DNA of 64,000 bases from Clostridium sp. AM58-1XD. Lineage in GTDB: Bacteria > Bacillota > Clostridia > Lachnospirales > Lachnospiraceae. The notes below the pieces were generated by a model, which worked only from the letters and a program-made list of their open reading frames with translations, made no database searches and was not told the origin of the DNA. The position numbers and the translations under genes are program-made. Every line of letters begins with the position of its first letter. Position 1 is the first letter of the stretch. Of the stretch, positions 1 through 10,581 are shown one piece after another. The DNA lies in the NCBI RefSeq assembly GCF_003464085.1, contig NZ_QSDR01000001.1, positions 124,001 through 188,000 on the forward strand, written 5' to 3'.

Positions 1-2643
1 ATTGAATTCGGAGTGACAAAACTTCCCCAGTATGAAGTGCCGGAAGGATTTGATGCCTGGGGATATCTGAATCATCTGTGCCTGGAAGGTATGAAAACAA
101 GGTATCCGGATGACGACGGGACGCTGAAAGAGCGCCTGAACTATGAATTGGATGTCATCCATTCCATGGGGTATGTGGACTATTTCCTGATCGTATGGGA
201 TTTCATTCATTTTGCCAAATCCAACGACATCATCGTGGGACCGGGAAGAGGGTCGGCTGCAGGAAGTATCGTTTCCTACTGCCTTGGCATAACGGATATT
301 GATCCGATCCGGTACAACCTGCTGTTTGAGCGTTTCCTGAATCCGGAACGTGTGTCCATGCCCGATATCGACGTGGATTTCTGCTTCGAACGGCGCCAGG
401 AAGTGATTGACTACGTCGTGGAAAAATACGGGAAAGATCAGGTCGTTCAGATCGTCACATTCGGTACGCTGGCCGCCAAGGGAGTTGTCCGTGATGTGGG
501 ACGCGTACTGGATATGCCCTATGCAAAATGCGATATGATTGCAAAGATGATCCCGAATGATCTCGGCATGACTCTAGATAAGGCGCTGAAGGGCAGCCCT
601 GATTTGAGAAACGCATATAATAATGACGATGAAGTAAAATATTTGATCGATATGTCAAAACGTCTGGAGGGCCTGCCGCGCCATACATCCATGCATGCTG
701 CAGGAGTTGTAATCAGCCGTACGAACGTGGATGAGTACGTCCCGCTTTCCAGAGCGGCAGACGGAACGATTACGACCCAGTTTACCATGACGACTCTGGA
801 AGAACTGGGACTTCTGAAAATGGATTTTCTTGGTCTTAGAACACTGACCGTAATTCAGAATGCGGTTAAGCAGGTGGAGCATAATAACCATATACAGCTG
901 GAAATGCTGGATATCGATTATAATGATAAAAATGTTCTGGATATGATCGGAAGCGGTAAGGACGAGGGCGTGTTCCAGCTGGAAAGCGGGGGTATGAAGA
1001 GCTTCATGAAGGAATTGAAGCCTGAGAACCTGGAAGACATTATTGCAGGAATCTCTCTCTATCGTCCGGGTCCGATGGATTTTATACCGCGATATCTGAA
1101 GGGAAAAAACGATCAGTCGTCCATTACGTACGACTGCCCGCAGATGGAACCGATTCTGGAACCAACGTACGGCTGCATCGTATACCAGGAGCAGGTTATG
1201 CAGATTGTTCGCGACCTGGCGGGATATACAATGGGACGAAGCGACCTGGTTCGACGTGCCATGTCGAAGAAAAAAGCGTCTGTTATGGAGAAAGAACGCC
1301 ATAATTTCGTCTATGGAAACGAAGAAGAGGGTGTAGCTGGCTGTATTCATAACGGGATTGACGAGAAGACGGCAAATCATATATATGATGAAATGACGGA
1401 CTTTGCCAAATACGCGTTCAACAAGTCGCATGCTGCCTGTTATGCTGTTGTTTCCTATCAGACTGCATGGCTGAAATACTACTATCCGAGAGAGTATATG
1501 GCCGCACTTCTGACTTCCGTCATGGACAATGTGACGAAGGTATCGGAATATATTCTGACCTGCCGCCAGATGGGGATCGAAATCATGCCTCCTGACATCA
1601 ATGTGGGATACAGCGGATTTTCCGTTTCCGACGGAGCGATCCGCTACGGCCTTTCTGCGATCAAGAGTGTGGGCAGAAACGTAGTAGACGCCATAATCAG
1701 TGAGAGAGAGGCGAACGGACCTTTCGTATCCATGGATAATTTCGTGGAACGAATGAGCAACAAGGAAGTAAATAAACGAACCTTAGATAATTTTATAAAA
1801 TCAGGCGCCTTGGACAGCCTTCCTGGTACTAGGAAACAGAAAGTCCTGATTGCCCCGGAGATTCTGGACCAGAAAAACAGGGAAAGGAAGAACGTATTGG
1901 AAGGCCAGATGTCCCTTTTCGATTTCGTCGGGGAAGAGGAGAAACAGGATTATCAGATTACATTTCCGGATGTGGGGGAATTTCCGAAAGAAGAACTGCT
2001 GGCCTTTGAAAAGGAAATACTTGGCATTTATATCAGCGGCCATCCGCTTGACGACTATGAAGAGAGCTGGAGCAGGAATATTACGGCTAAAGCTACGGAC
2101 TTCGTCGTGGACGAGGAAACGGATAAGGCCGTTGTGGAAGACGGCCAGCATGTGATCATCGGCGGTATGGTTTCCGGCAAAACAGTGAAAACTACAAAAA
2201 CAAACCAAATGATGGCGTTTGTAACGCTGGAGGATCTGGCAGGTTCGGTAGAAGTTATCGTATTTCCAAAGGATTACGAAAAAAACAGGGATATGCTGAC
2301 AGATGATGCCAAGCTTTTTATCGAAGGACGCGTTTCCGTGGGTGATGATCCGGTCGGAAAACTTGTCTGTGAAAGGATTGTGCCCTTCGATGATGTTCCG
2401 AAAGAACTGTGGATGCAGTTTGAGAATAAAGAAGAGTATATAGCCGCGGAAAGGGAATTTCTGGATGCCCTGAAAATGGCTGAGGGAAAGGATCATGTGA
2501 TCGTTTATCTCCGGAAAGAAAAGGCAAAAAAGGTACTTCCTTCCAATTGGAATGTGAAGATTGACCAGGCTCTCATCGATACGCTTGTCAGGATGTATGG
2601 TGAAATAAATGTCAAAGTTGTTGAAAAACTATTGAAAAGATAG
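1..2643 (+). CDS. dnaE: DNA polymerase III subunit alpha, 3' part (5' end outside window)
   Basis: Replicative polymerase subunit that extends the primer in the DnaE/PolC replisome of Firmicutes. The frame is open from base 1, so the N-terminal PHP domain and start lie upstream and about 880 residues are visible. Seen: the palm motif MPDIDVDF (near base 360) with the catalytic aspartates, the GPGRGSAAGS and RHTSMHAAG motifs, the fingers segment around KYAFNKSHAACYA, a helix-hairpin-helix stretch, and a C-terminal OB-fold (HVIIGGMVSG, bases 2148-2400). The OB-fold and the lack of an internal exonuclease identify DnaE rather than PolC. It is followed 58 bases later by pfkA, a common neighbour in clostridia. 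No frameshift is seen. Confidence 0.97.
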   Translation: MEFGVTKLPQYEVPEGFDAWGYLNHLCLEGMKTRYPDDDGTLKERLNYELDVIHSMGYVDYFLIVWDFIHFAKSNDIIVGPGRGSAAGSIVSYCLGITDIDPIRYNLLFERFLNPERVSMPDIDVDFCFERRQEVIDYVVEKYGKDQVVQIVTFGTLAAKGVVRDVGRVLDMPYAKCDMIAKMIPNDLGMTLDKALKGSPDLRNAYNNDDEVKYLIDMSKRLEGLPRHTSMHAAGVVISRTNVDEYVPLSRAADGTITTQFTMTTLEELGLLKMDFLGLRTLTVIQNAVKQVEHNNHIQLEMLDIDYNDKNVLDMIGSGKDEGVFQLESGGMKSFMKELKPENLEDIIAGISLYRPGPMDFIPRYLKGKNDQSSITYDCPQMEPILEPTYGCIVYQEQVMQIVRDLAGYTMGRSDLVRRAMSKKKASVMEKERHNFVYGNEEEGVAGCIHNGIDEKTANHIYDEMTDFAKYAFNKSHAACYAVVSYQTAWLKYYYPREYMAALLTSVMDNVTKVSEYILTCRQMGIEIMPPDINVGYSGFSVSDGAIRYGLSAIKSVGRNVVDAIISEREANGPFVSMDNFVERMSNKEVNKRTLDNFIKSGALDSLPGTRKQKVLIAPEILDQKNRERKNVLEGQMSLFDFVGEEEKQDYQITFPDVGEFPKEELLAFEKEILGIYISGHPLDDYEESWSRNITAKATDFVVDEETDKAVVEDGQHVIIGGMVSGKTVKTTKTNQMMAFVTLEDLAGSVEVIVFPKDYEKNRDMLTDDAKLFIEGRVSVGDDPVGKLVCERIVPFDDVPKELWMQFENKEEYIAAEREFLDALKMAEGKDHVIVYLRKEKAKKVLPSNWNVKIDQALIDTLVRMYGEINVKVVEKLLKR

Positions 2644-2662
2644 GGAAAATGCATTAGAATAA

Positions 2663-3676
<1,014 letters not shown>

Positions 3677-3706
3677 TCATATAAAAGATAAAACGTATCA
3701 GGTGTA

Positions 3707-3738
3707 AGGAGCCGTTGCGCAGGCAATGGCCCCTTTTT
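3707..3738 (+). terminator. Rho-independent terminator after pfkA
   Basis: Stem of GGAGCCGTTGC against GCAATGGCCCC with loop GCAG, followed by TTTTT. Confidence 0.8.
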
Positions 3739-3744
3739 ATTGAA

Positions 3745-3866
3745 GGAGGCTGTTGCAAAAAGTCGAATAAGCCGTGCCACCGATACCAGATTCCGCTCCA
3801 GGCGGTGGCTAGTTACGAAATCTGATATCGGTGGCAATGTTTGATTCTTTTTTGCAATAACCTGTT
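3745..3866 (-). repeat. Palindromic intergenic repeat, copy A
   Basis: About 122 bp with outer inverted repeats (GAGGCTGTTGCAAAAA / TTTTTTGCAATAACC) and an inner palindrome, GCCACCGATACCAGAT against ATCTGATATCGGTGGC. Its reverse complement aligns almost base for base with copy B (18203-18325), including the asymmetric centre GCCACCGCCTGGAGCGGAAT, so it lies inverted relative to B and C. Confidence 0.85.
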
Positions 3867-3917
3867 AGAGGAAATGATGTCATGTAAAGCTTTCCTATAA
3901 AAAGAGGGAGAAAAATC

Positions 3918-4274
3918 ATGGAAGATAAGCCGGCTGTACTATGCGGAGCAAACGCATATACGCAGAAATATTATTTTAACGATGAATTTGAAGGACTTCC
4001 GGAAGGGATCAAGAAAGAGCTGCAGATTATGTGCGTCTGGTTTGTGCAGGAGGTGGGCGGTGTCTTTATGATGGAATTCAAGCCTGACGGTACGCTGGAA
4101 TTCCGCACAGAAGCAGACGAATACGACGGAAGCATCGACGAGATCGGCAGTTACCTGAAAATCAAACAGATCAGAGAGGAAAGGCAGGAACTGCTGGAAT
4201 CCCTGGAACTCTACTTTAAAGTATTTTACCTGGGAGAAGAGGCCGATTTTCTGGACAGCGGGGAAGAAGAGTAA
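3918..4274 (+). CDS. Conserved small protein of unknown function (DUF6145-like)
   Basis: A 118-residue acidic, soluble protein with no signal peptide or membrane segment. The N-terminal half contains an aromatic-rich region (YTQKYYFN, MCVWFVQEVGG) and the C-terminal half is a charged helix (KIKQIREERQELLESLELY) ending in DSGEEE. AGGGAG precedes the ATG. Its stop codon overlaps the dus start (TAATG at 4272-4276), so the two are translationally coupled. I recall proteins of this kind next to pfkA and dus in Lachnospiraceae under the name DUF6145, but I could not confirm the family and I do not know the function. Confidence 0.8.
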   Translation: MEDKPAVLCGANAYTQKYYFNDEFEGLPEGIKKELQIMCVWFVQEVGGVFMMEFKPDGTLEFRTEADEYDGSIDEIGSYLKIKQIREERQELLESLELYFKVFYLGEEADFLDSGEEE

Positions 4275-5245
4275 TGCAGAAGGAAAACGGATTCAGAATA
4301 GGAAACGTCAAAATCGAAAACAGGCTGGCGCTTGGCCCTATGGCCGGTGTAACCGATCAGCCGTTCCGCCAGATCTGCAAGGAACAGGGATGCGGCCTTC
4401 TCTATACGGAAATGGTCAGTGCCAAGGCAATTTACTATAATAATAAGAACACGAAGGAACTGCTGGAGGTAAATGAGTCAGAGAGGCCCGTGGCGGTTCA
4501 GCTGTTTGGCTCCGATCCTGAGATCGTGAGCGAAATGGCAGCCAGGATTGAGGACGGTCCATTTGACATCATCGATTTCAATATGGGCTGTCCCGTTCCA
4601 AAGGTCGTGAACAACAGAGAAGGTTCCGCACTGATGAAGAATCCAAAACTGGTAGAAGAGATTTTCACAGCTTTGGTAAAGAAGGTGAAAAAGCCGGTTA
4701 CGGTGAAGTTCCGCAAAGGATTTAACGAAGAGAACGTGAATGCGCCTGAGATCGCCAGAATTGTTGAGTGCTGCGGCGTCTCGGCAGTAGCTGTCCACGG
4801 CAGAACGAGAGAACAGTACTATTCCGGAAAAGCCGATTGGGACATCATCCGTCAGGTCAAAGAGGCAGTGCAGATACCGGTCATAGGAAACGGAGATGTT
4901 TTCACGCCTCAGGATGCAAAGCGGATGCTGGAAGAAACAGGCTGCGACGGAATTATGGTAGCCAGAGGGGCACAGGGAAATCCGTGGATATTCAGGGAGA
5001 TTAACCACTATCTGGAAACGGGTGAAATTCTTCCCAGGCCTTCCAGGGAGGAACTGAAAAGTATGATTCTGCGCCATACCAGAATGCAGATCGAATTCCG
5101 CGGTGAACTGGCTGGAATGCGGGAAATGCGGAAGCATATTGCATGGTATACGACGGGACTTCCTCATTCAGCCGTCCTTCGCAATGAAGTGAACCAGATT
5201 ACAGATTTTAAAACGCTGGAAGAATTTATTCAGACCAGACTTTAA
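4274..5245 (+). CDS. dusB: tRNA-dihydrouridine synthase
   Basis: FMN-dependent enzyme reducing uridines in the tRNA D-loop. The 323-residue protein has the TIM-barrel start LGPMAGVTDQPFR, an NMGCPVPKV segment carrying the catalytic cysteine, HGRTREQYYSG, and the flavin-phosphate motif IGNGDVF ... GIMVARGAQGNPWIF. The C-terminal helical domain (from about residue 245) is complete. It overlaps the upstream small gene by one base. DusB is the usual Firmicutes subfamily; the exact uridine position modified cannot be read from sequence. Confidence 0.95.
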   Translation: MQKENGFRIGNVKIENRLALGPMAGVTDQPFRQICKEQGCGLLYTEMVSAKAIYYNNKNTKELLEVNESERPVAVQLFGSDPEIVSEMAARIEDGPFDIIDFNMGCPVPKVVNNREGSALMKNPKLVEEIFTALVKKVKKPVTVKFRKGFNEENVNAPEIARIVECCGVSAVAVHGRTREQYYSGKADWDIIRQVKEAVQIPVIGNGDVFTPQDAKRMLEETGCDGIMVARGAQGNPWIFREINHYLETGEILPRPSREELKSMILRHTRMQIEFRGELAGMREMRKHIAWYTTGLPHSAVLRNEVNQITDFKTLEEFIQTRL

Positions 5246-5280
5246 AACCATAAAAAAGGCTAATTTCCATAATGGTTTTC

Positions 5281-5309
5281 TTGACAAGGATTAGTCTTTA
5301 AGCTATAAT
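5281..5309 (+). promoter_or_regulatory. Sigma-A promoter of greA (TTGACA-N17-TATAAT)
   Basis: Consensus -35 TTGACA at 5281-5286 and -10 TATAAT at 5304-5309, separated by 17 bases. Transcription should start near 5316, leaving a leader of about 170 nt before the greA ATG. Confidence 0.85.
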
Positions 5310-5315
5310 ACTGTG

Positions 5316-5488
5316 AATGCGAGAAGGTTGAAAATGGCGGGGACTGTGCCTGATGAATCAGGGTGAGGGTTTTATTGATCACGGTTCAAAGTACCGTGTA
5401 TAAAATTTCTAATAATGAATATGTTTATACAGGCTAACGGTCCGGAAGGCAGCCTTAAAGTAATTGAAAAAGGAAGGAAGCATGTACT
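5316..5488 (+). other. Structured 5' leader of greA
   Basis: A run of hairpins lies between promoter and start codon: CCTGA/TCAGG with loop TGAA (5349-5362), CACGGT/ACCGTG (5380-5398), GTATAAA/TTTATAC (5398-5430) and AGGCT/AGCCT (5431-5455). None is followed by a T-run and none matches a riboswitch class I can name. The greA ribosome site AAGGAAGG follows. Confidence 0.5.
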
Positions 5489-5967
5489 ATGGCTGAAAAG
5501 AAAAACATTTTAACATATGCGGGATTGAAGCAGTATGAGGATGAGCTTCAGAACCTGAAAGTTGTTAAGAGAAAAGAAGTAGCCCAGAAGATCAAAGAGG
5601 CGAGAGAACAGGGCGATTTGTCAGAGAATGCTGAATATGATGCCGCAAAGGATGAGCAGAGAGAAATCGAGCTTCGTATTGAAGAGCTTGAGAAACTGCT
5701 TAAAAACGCAGAGGTTGTAGTAGAAGAAGAAATTGATCTCGATAAGATTAATATTGGCTGTAAAGTTAAGGTATATGATACGGAATTCGACGAGGAGATG
5801 GAGTTCTCAATCGTTGGTTCCACAGAGGCCAACAGCCTTCAGAATAAGATTTCCAACGAATCGCCGGTAGGAAAAGCCTGATGGGAAGGAAAGCCGGAGA
5901 TATTGTAGACGTTGAAACCCAGATGGGGATGATTCAGTACAGGGTTCTGGAAATTCAGAGAGTATAA
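5489..5967 (+). CDS. greA: Transcription elongation factor GreA, frameshifted near the C-terminus
   Basis: Binds the RNA polymerase secondary channel and stimulates cleavage of backtracked transcripts. The N-terminal coiled coil is complete and carries the tip motif [15 protein letters not shown] with the acidic residues that act at the active site. The C-terminal FKBP-like domain is read in frame up to SNESPVGKA, then a TGA occurs at 5879-5881. One base earlier in register the conserved end continues as [18 protein letters not shown] ... VLEI to a stop at 5965-5967. GreA normally reads GKALLG here, so a single C has been lost from a C run (GCCCTG to GCCTG). Restored length is about 159 residues, normal for GreA. 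Confidence 0.93.
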
Positions 5968-5988
5968 GAAGACAAAGGAGTGGAAGAA

Positions 5989-7935
5989 GTGGCAGGAGAG
6001 CAGAAGCAGGCAGCAGGCCAGGAACAGGATTTAAATCAGTTGTTGAAGGTTCGCCGTGAGAAACTGGCGGAATTACAGGCAGCAGGTAAGGACCCATTTC
6101 AGATCACAAAGTATGATGTGACTGTGCACAGCACGGATATAAAAGATAATTACGGCGAGTTGGAAGGAAAAGAGGTATCCATCGCAGGACGTATGATGTC
6201 CAAGCGGGTGATGGGGAAGGCATCCTTCTGCAACGTTCAGGATTTAAAAGGAAATATCCAGTCTTACGTGGCAAGAGACAGCATTGGCGAAGAAGCCTAT
6301 AAAGAGTTCAAAAAGATGGATATCGGTGACGTTATAGGCCTTAAGGGAACTGTCTTTACTACGAAGACAGGGGAAATATCCATCCATGCAACTTCTGTAG
6401 TTCTGCTTTCCAAGAGTCTTCAGATTCTTCCGGAGAAATTCCACGGACTGACGAATACAGATCTCCGCTACCGTCAGAGGTATGTGGATCTGATCATGAA
6501 CGCCGAGGTTAAGGATACGTTTATCAAGCGTTCCAGGATCATTTCCAGCATTCGTAAATATTTGAGCCAGGAAGGCTTTATGGAAGTAGAGACTCCGATG
6601 CTCGTATCAAATGCAGGCGGAGCGGCGGCAAGACCGTTTGAAACTCATTTCAACGCGCTGGACGAAGACTTAAAGCTGCGTATTTCTCTGGAGCTGTATC
6701 TCAAGAGACTGATCGTGGGCGGCCTGGAAAGGGTATACGAGATCGGACGCGTATTCCGCAATGAAGGCCTTGACACAAGACACAATCCGGAATTCACCTT
6801 GATGGAGCTTTATCAGGCGTACACAGACTATAATGGAATGATGGATCTGACAGAGAAACTTTACCGATTTGTGGCACAGGAAGTTCTTGGAACGACCACA
6901 ATCACTTACAACGGTATTGAAATGGATCTGGGAAAACCGTTTGAACGCATTACCATGGTAGATGCAGTTAAGAAATATTCCGGCGTTGATTTCAGTGTAA
7001 TCACCACTCTGGAAGAAGCCAGAGCGGCAGCGAAAGAAAAAGGCGTCGAATTTGAAGAGAGACACAAGAAGGGCGATATTCTGAACCTGTTCTTTGAAGA
7101 ATTTGTGGAAGAACATCTGGTGCAGCCCACCTTTGTTATGGACCACCCGGTAGAGATCTCTCCGCTGACGAAAAAGAAACCGGAAAATCCTGAATATGTA
7201 GAGCGTTTCGAGTTCTTCATGAACGGATGGGAAATGGCAAATGCATATTCTGAGTTAAATGATCCGATCGACCAGAGAGAACGTTTTGCCGCTCAGGAAG
7301 AACTGTTCGCACAGGGAGATGAAGAGGCCAATCATACGGATGAAGACTTCTTAAATGCCCTTGAAATCGGCATGCCTCCGACTGGCGGTATCGGTTTCGG
7401 TATTGACCGTATGGTTATGCTGCTTACAGATTCTGCTGCGATCAGGGATGTACTGCTGTTCCCGACGATGAAGACGCTGGGGGGAAATGACGCTTCTAAG
7501 AAAGTGGAAAAGGCGGTTGAGGCCATTGCCGTGACAGAGGAAAAAAGTGTAGAAAAGATCGATTTTTCCAACGTCAAGATCGAGCCGCTGTTTGAGGAAA
7601 TGGTTGATTTTGAGACATTTGCAAAGTCTGATTTCCGCGCTGTGAAGATTAAAGACTGTGTGGCAGTTCCGAAGAGCAAGAAGCTGCTTCAGTTTACGTT
7701 AGATGACGGAAGCGGTGAGGACCGCACAATTTTAAGCGGAATCCACGAGTATTATGAGCCGGAAGAACTGATTGGAAAGACGGCAATTGCCATTGTGAAT
7801 CTGCCGCCTCGTAAGATGATGGGCATTGATTCCTGTGGAATGCTGATTTCAGCAGTTCATGAAGCAGATGGAAAAGAAGGACTGAATCTTTTACTGGTGG
7901 ATGACAGGATTCCGGCAGGAGCGAAGCTGTATTAA
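5989..7935 (+). CDS. lysS: Lysyl-tRNA synthetase, class II, with C-terminal tRNA-binding domain
   Basis: Charges tRNA-Lys. Order of domains: a short Gln/Ala-rich N-terminal tail, an OB-fold anticodon domain (about residues 60-170), the class II catalytic core with motif 2 ([18 protein letters not shown]) and motif 3 ([16 protein letters not shown]), then an extra EMAPII/MetG-like tRNA-binding domain (about residues 540-648, [14 protein letters not shown] ... LPPRKMMGI). At about 648 residues it is longer than the usual 490-500 because of that fusion. I chose GTG 5989, 8 bases after AAAGGAG; the in-frame GTG at 5980 overlaps that site. It starts 21 bases after the greA frame ends, so the two are probably cotranscribed. 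Confidence 0.95.
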   Translation: MAGEQKQAAGQEQDLNQLLKVRREKLAELQAAGKDPFQITKYDVTVHSTDIKDNYGELEGKEVSIAGRMMSKRVMGKASFCNVQDLKGNIQSYVARDSIGEEAYKEFKKMDIGDVIGLKGTVFTTKTGEISIHATSVVLLSKSLQILPEKFHGLTNTDLRYRQRYVDLIMNAEVKDTFIKRSRIISSIRKYLSQEGFMEVETPMLVSNAGGAAARPFETHFNALDEDLKLRISLELYLKRLIVGGLERVYEIGRVFRNEGLDTRHNPEFTLMELYQAYTDYNGMMDLTEKLYRFVAQEVLGTTTITYNGIEMDLGKPFERITMVDAVKKYSGVDFSVITTLEEARAAAKEKGVEFEERHKKGDILNLFFEEFVEEHLVQPTFVMDHPVEISPLTKKKPENPEYVERFEFFMNGWEMANAYSELNDPIDQRERFAAQEELFAQGDEEANHTDEDFLNALEIGMPPTGGIGFGIDRMVMLLTDSAAIRDVLLFPTMKTLGGNDASKKVEKAVEAIAVTEEKSVEKIDFSNVKIEPLFEEMVDFETFAKSDFRAVKIKDCVAVPKSKKLLQFTLDDGSGEDRTILSGIHEYYEPEELIGKTAIAIVNLPPRKMMGIDSCGMLISAVHEADGKEGLNLLLVDDRIPAGAKLY

Positions 7936-8022
7936 GAGCCGGGAAAGAAATCGATTTCTCGATAAGTAATTGTCCTTTGTACCATTTTTGTGCCACTTAG
8001 AACAGAATTTATGGAAACGAAT

Positions 8023-8075
8023 AAATGCATGGATGACTGCGCTGGAATTTCAGTGCGGCTGTCCATGCATTTTTA
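8023..8075 (+). terminator. Rho-independent terminator after lysS
   Basis: Perfect 11-bp stem AAATGCATGGA (8023-8033) / TCCATGCATTT (8062-8072), followed by TTTTA. Confidence 0.75.
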
Positions 8076-8222
8076 TGCATAAGCGATTCCAACTTGTATA
8101 CGGCCAATGAGATTACTGAAAGGATTTACGCCGCTGATGCGATTGCATGCCCCGCTTTATCGGGTACAGCGCCCGGCGCGACAGTTCGCTTTAGCGAATT
8201 CTTTGTTATGAAACGAGTTATA

Positions 8223-8251
8223 TTGCTTTTACAAAACAGATCAGATATAAT
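8223..8251 (+). promoter_or_regulatory. Promoter of the GAF/PAS hybrid kinase
   Basis: TTGCTT (8223-8228), 17-base spacer, TATAAT (8246-8251). Predicted transcription start near 8258, which argues against the ATG at 8261 as start codon. Confidence 0.6.
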
Positions 8252-8302
8252 AGAAACAATATGTTTTTACATAATAAGATGCAGGAAATCGGGGAGAGGC
8301 TT

Positions 8303-10501
8303 ATGAGTCTGAAATTAGAGCAGTTTATGAATGATACATTTGACGCCATGTATGAGAATGATACGCTCGAACAGGCGGTACTACAGGTGTTGAGACAGAT
8401 ATCCGGCTTCTTCCAGGCGGATTATGCTTATCTGATCGTGATATCTGAGAATGGGGACAGGATAGATAACATATATGAATGGCCGGAGCAGAATGAAATC
8501 GCCATGGCTGATCAGCTGACAGGCAGTCCCTGCGAGTTAGGAGCTGCTGAAACTGTCGGACAGGAGGGAATGATCTGTACCGATCGAGATCAGCTGCCTC
8601 AGAGAATGAAAACGTTATTTACAGAGTATGGAGTCCGCGCGCTGTTCCAATACCCGGTTCAGGATCATGGACATCTGTTTGGATTTGTGGGAATATGTGA
8701 TTGCGGCAGACAAAGAGAAGACTGGAGTGACCAGCTTACGGTGCGCAGGGCATTCAGCTATCTGTCACGTGTTTTATCGGTTTTTCTCCAGAAGACGAGA
8801 CAAAAAGAACGGATGGAGCGGTATCAAAAGCAGCTGGAAGACTCTCTGAAACGGTCGGAGCAGGAAGTGGAAACAGCGTATAAAATCCTGGATCAGATAT
8901 CTTCCGGCGTGGTGATATTAAAGATGCCTTCCTATGATAAACTGCTTCCGGTCTATGGCAATTTAGGCCAATACCGCATGCTTGGAATTGAGAGAACGGC
9001 AGTGAATGCCAGTGTGCCGGATGAGAAAGAAGCGGAATTGGAAAGTCAGTATTTTGACGATGCGTTTGCGGGAGTTCATCCTGACGATATGAAACGGGTG
9101 CGAAACGCTTACAAGGAAGGCTATCAGACGGATCATTTTACGGTCAGGCAATACCGCCTTCTCCGTGGAGACGGCAATTATGTCTGGGTAAATGCCGATC
9201 TGCGCCTTCAAAAATGCACGCCGGAATACAAGCTGTTCTATGCGACATATACAGATGTCACAGAAGAACACGATCTGCAGATGCAGCTGCGGGAGGCGCT
9301 GGAACAGCAGACGGTGATTTCTTCAGAGCTAGAGAAGGTCAGCAATGCGAAGACAGACTTCCTATCCAGGATGAGCCACGATATCAGGACGCCAATGAAT
9401 GCCATTCTGGGATTGACGGCCCTGGCAAAAAACGAACTGGACCATATGGAGAACGTAAAGTCCTATCTGGATAAACTGGAATCGTCGGGACAGTTTTTAA
9501 TGGGCCTGCTGAACGATATTCTTGATATTTCGAAAATTGAAAAGAACGCCATCAGCCTCCATCCGGAACCATATGAAATTGATGAATTCAGACGTCAGGT
9601 GGAAGCCTTGATTATTCCACAGTGTATACAGAAGGAGATCGAATTCATATTTGATAAGGATGAGGTAACGCATCCCTGTATTATGCTGGATAAGCTGCGC
9701 TTTAATCAGATTATTTTTAACCTCCTCAACAACGCGGTAAAGTATACGCCCAGGGGAGGACGAATTGAGCTTCGGGTGAGAAATCTGGAAGAACGGGATG
9801 GCAGGCTGCACAAGCAGATCGTGGTCCGTGATAATGGAATCGGTATGAGCGGGGAATTCCAGAAACACATGTATGAGCCGTTTACCCAGGAAGGCAGAAA
9901 GACATCGGATTCCGATGGAAGGAACTCCGGACTTGGGCTTGCGATTGTCAAATCAATGGTAGAGCTGATGGGCGGAACCATTCAGGTGAAAAGCGAGATG
10001 GAAAATGGGACGGAATTCATTGTGGATCTGTGGGTGGATTTCGTGCCGGAATCAGCCTCTATGCAATCGGAAGATGTGGAACGTGATATTTCATTAAAGG
10101 GGCTTCGTGTTCTTCTCTGTGAAGACAATGAACTGAATACGGAGATCGCTGTTTATCTGCTGGAAAATGCGGGTGCTGTTGTGGACTGTGCCAAAAACGG
10201 CCTGGAGGCTGTAGAAAGATACCGGGATTCCGAACCAGAACGCTATGACGTAATCCTGATGGACATCAGAATGCCGGTTATGGACGGCCTGGAGGCCGCC
10301 AGGAATATCCGCGCCCTTAAACGGCCGGATGCAATTGCGGTACCAATATTTGCAATGACGGCGAATGCCTATGAGGAAGACATAGAAATGAGCAGGAAGG
10401 CAGGAATGAACGAACACCTGTCAAAGCCGATCGAAGCTGGAATATTATGCAGAATGATTCGAAAATATACAGATCAGAGCAAGAAGAAACAGATGGAATA
10501 A
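8303..10501 (+). CDS. Hybrid sensor histidine kinase with receiver (GAF-PAS-HisKA-HATPase-REC)
   Basis: Cytoplasmic sensor kinase of about 732 residues with no membrane segment. Seen in order: a GAF-like region (residues 1-170), a short coiled coil, a PAS-like domain (about 190-330, ending in TYTDVTEEHD), HisKA with the phospho-acceptor in MSHDIRTPMNAILG, HATPase with N, G1 and G2 boxes (NLLNNAVKY, DNGIGM, GLGLAI), and a C-terminal receiver (CEDNELNTEI, phospho-acceptor Asp in ILMDIRMPVMDG, Lys in LSKP). Start chosen at ATG 8303, preceded by GGGGAGAGG; upstream ATGs at 8261 and 8279 lie too close to the promoter. No HPt protein or separate response regulator is adjacent. The signal is unknown. 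Confidence 0.92.
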   Translation: MSLKLEQFMNDTFDAMYENDTLEQAVLQVLRQISGFFQADYAYLIVISENGDRIDNIYEWPEQNEIAMADQLTGSPCELGAAETVGQEGMICTDRDQLPQRMKTLFTEYGVRALFQYPVQDHGHLFGFVGICDCGRQREDWSDQLTVRRAFSYLSRVLSVFLQKTRQKERMERYQKQLEDSLKRSEQEVETAYKILDQISSGVVILKMPSYDKLLPVYGNLGQYRMLGIERTAVNASVPDEKEAELESQYFDDAFAGVHPDDMKRVRNAYKEGYQTDHFTVRQYRLLRGDGNYVWVNADLRLQKCTPEYKLFYATYTDVTEEHDLQMQLREALEQQTVISSELEKVSNAKTDFLSRMSHDIRTPMNAILGLTALAKNELDHMENVKSYLDKLESSGQFLMGLLNDILDISKIEKNAISLHPEPYEIDEFRRQVEALIIPQCIQKEIEFIFDKDEVTHPCIMLDKLRFNQIIFNLLNNAVKYTPRGGRIELRVRNLEERDGRLHKQIVVRDNGIGMSGEFQKHMYEPFTQEGRKTSDSDGRNSGLGLAIVKSMVELMGGTIQVKSEMENGTEFIVDLWVDFVPESASMQSEDVERDISLKGLRVLLCEDNELNTEIAVYLLENAGAVVDCAKNGLEAVERYRDSEPERYDVILMDIRMPVMDGLEAARNIRALKRPDAIAVPIFAMTANAYEEDIEMSRKAGMNEHLSKPIEAGILCRMIRKYTDQSKKKQME

Positions 10502-10581
10502 TTTAATAAAGAGAAGGCATGCATGTATTTACAACAGCTATCTGACCTTAATCTTCAGTAACAGAAAGGCCATGGTATATT

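Larger units (their letters stand above)
7936..8302 (+). other. Intergenic region lysS to hybrid kinase
   Basis: No gene is seen in these 367 bases. They hold the lysS terminator (8023-8075), a GC-rich stretch with short stems around 8140-8200 (CCCGCTTTATCGGG; TTCGCTTTAGCGAA) that I cannot assign, and the promoter at 8223-8251. Confidence 0.6.

Noticed and set aside
655..1431. Long minus-strand open frames inside dnaE, and similar ones inside xfp (27451-29151) and the reductase gene (19622-20506)
   Set aside because: They have no ribosome site, lie wholly inside conserved genes and have products with no family features; they are shadows of codon bias.
5870..5890. Programmed frameshift in greA
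   Set aside because: No X-XXY-YYZ heptamer is present before the TGA; a lost C in GCCCTG fits better.
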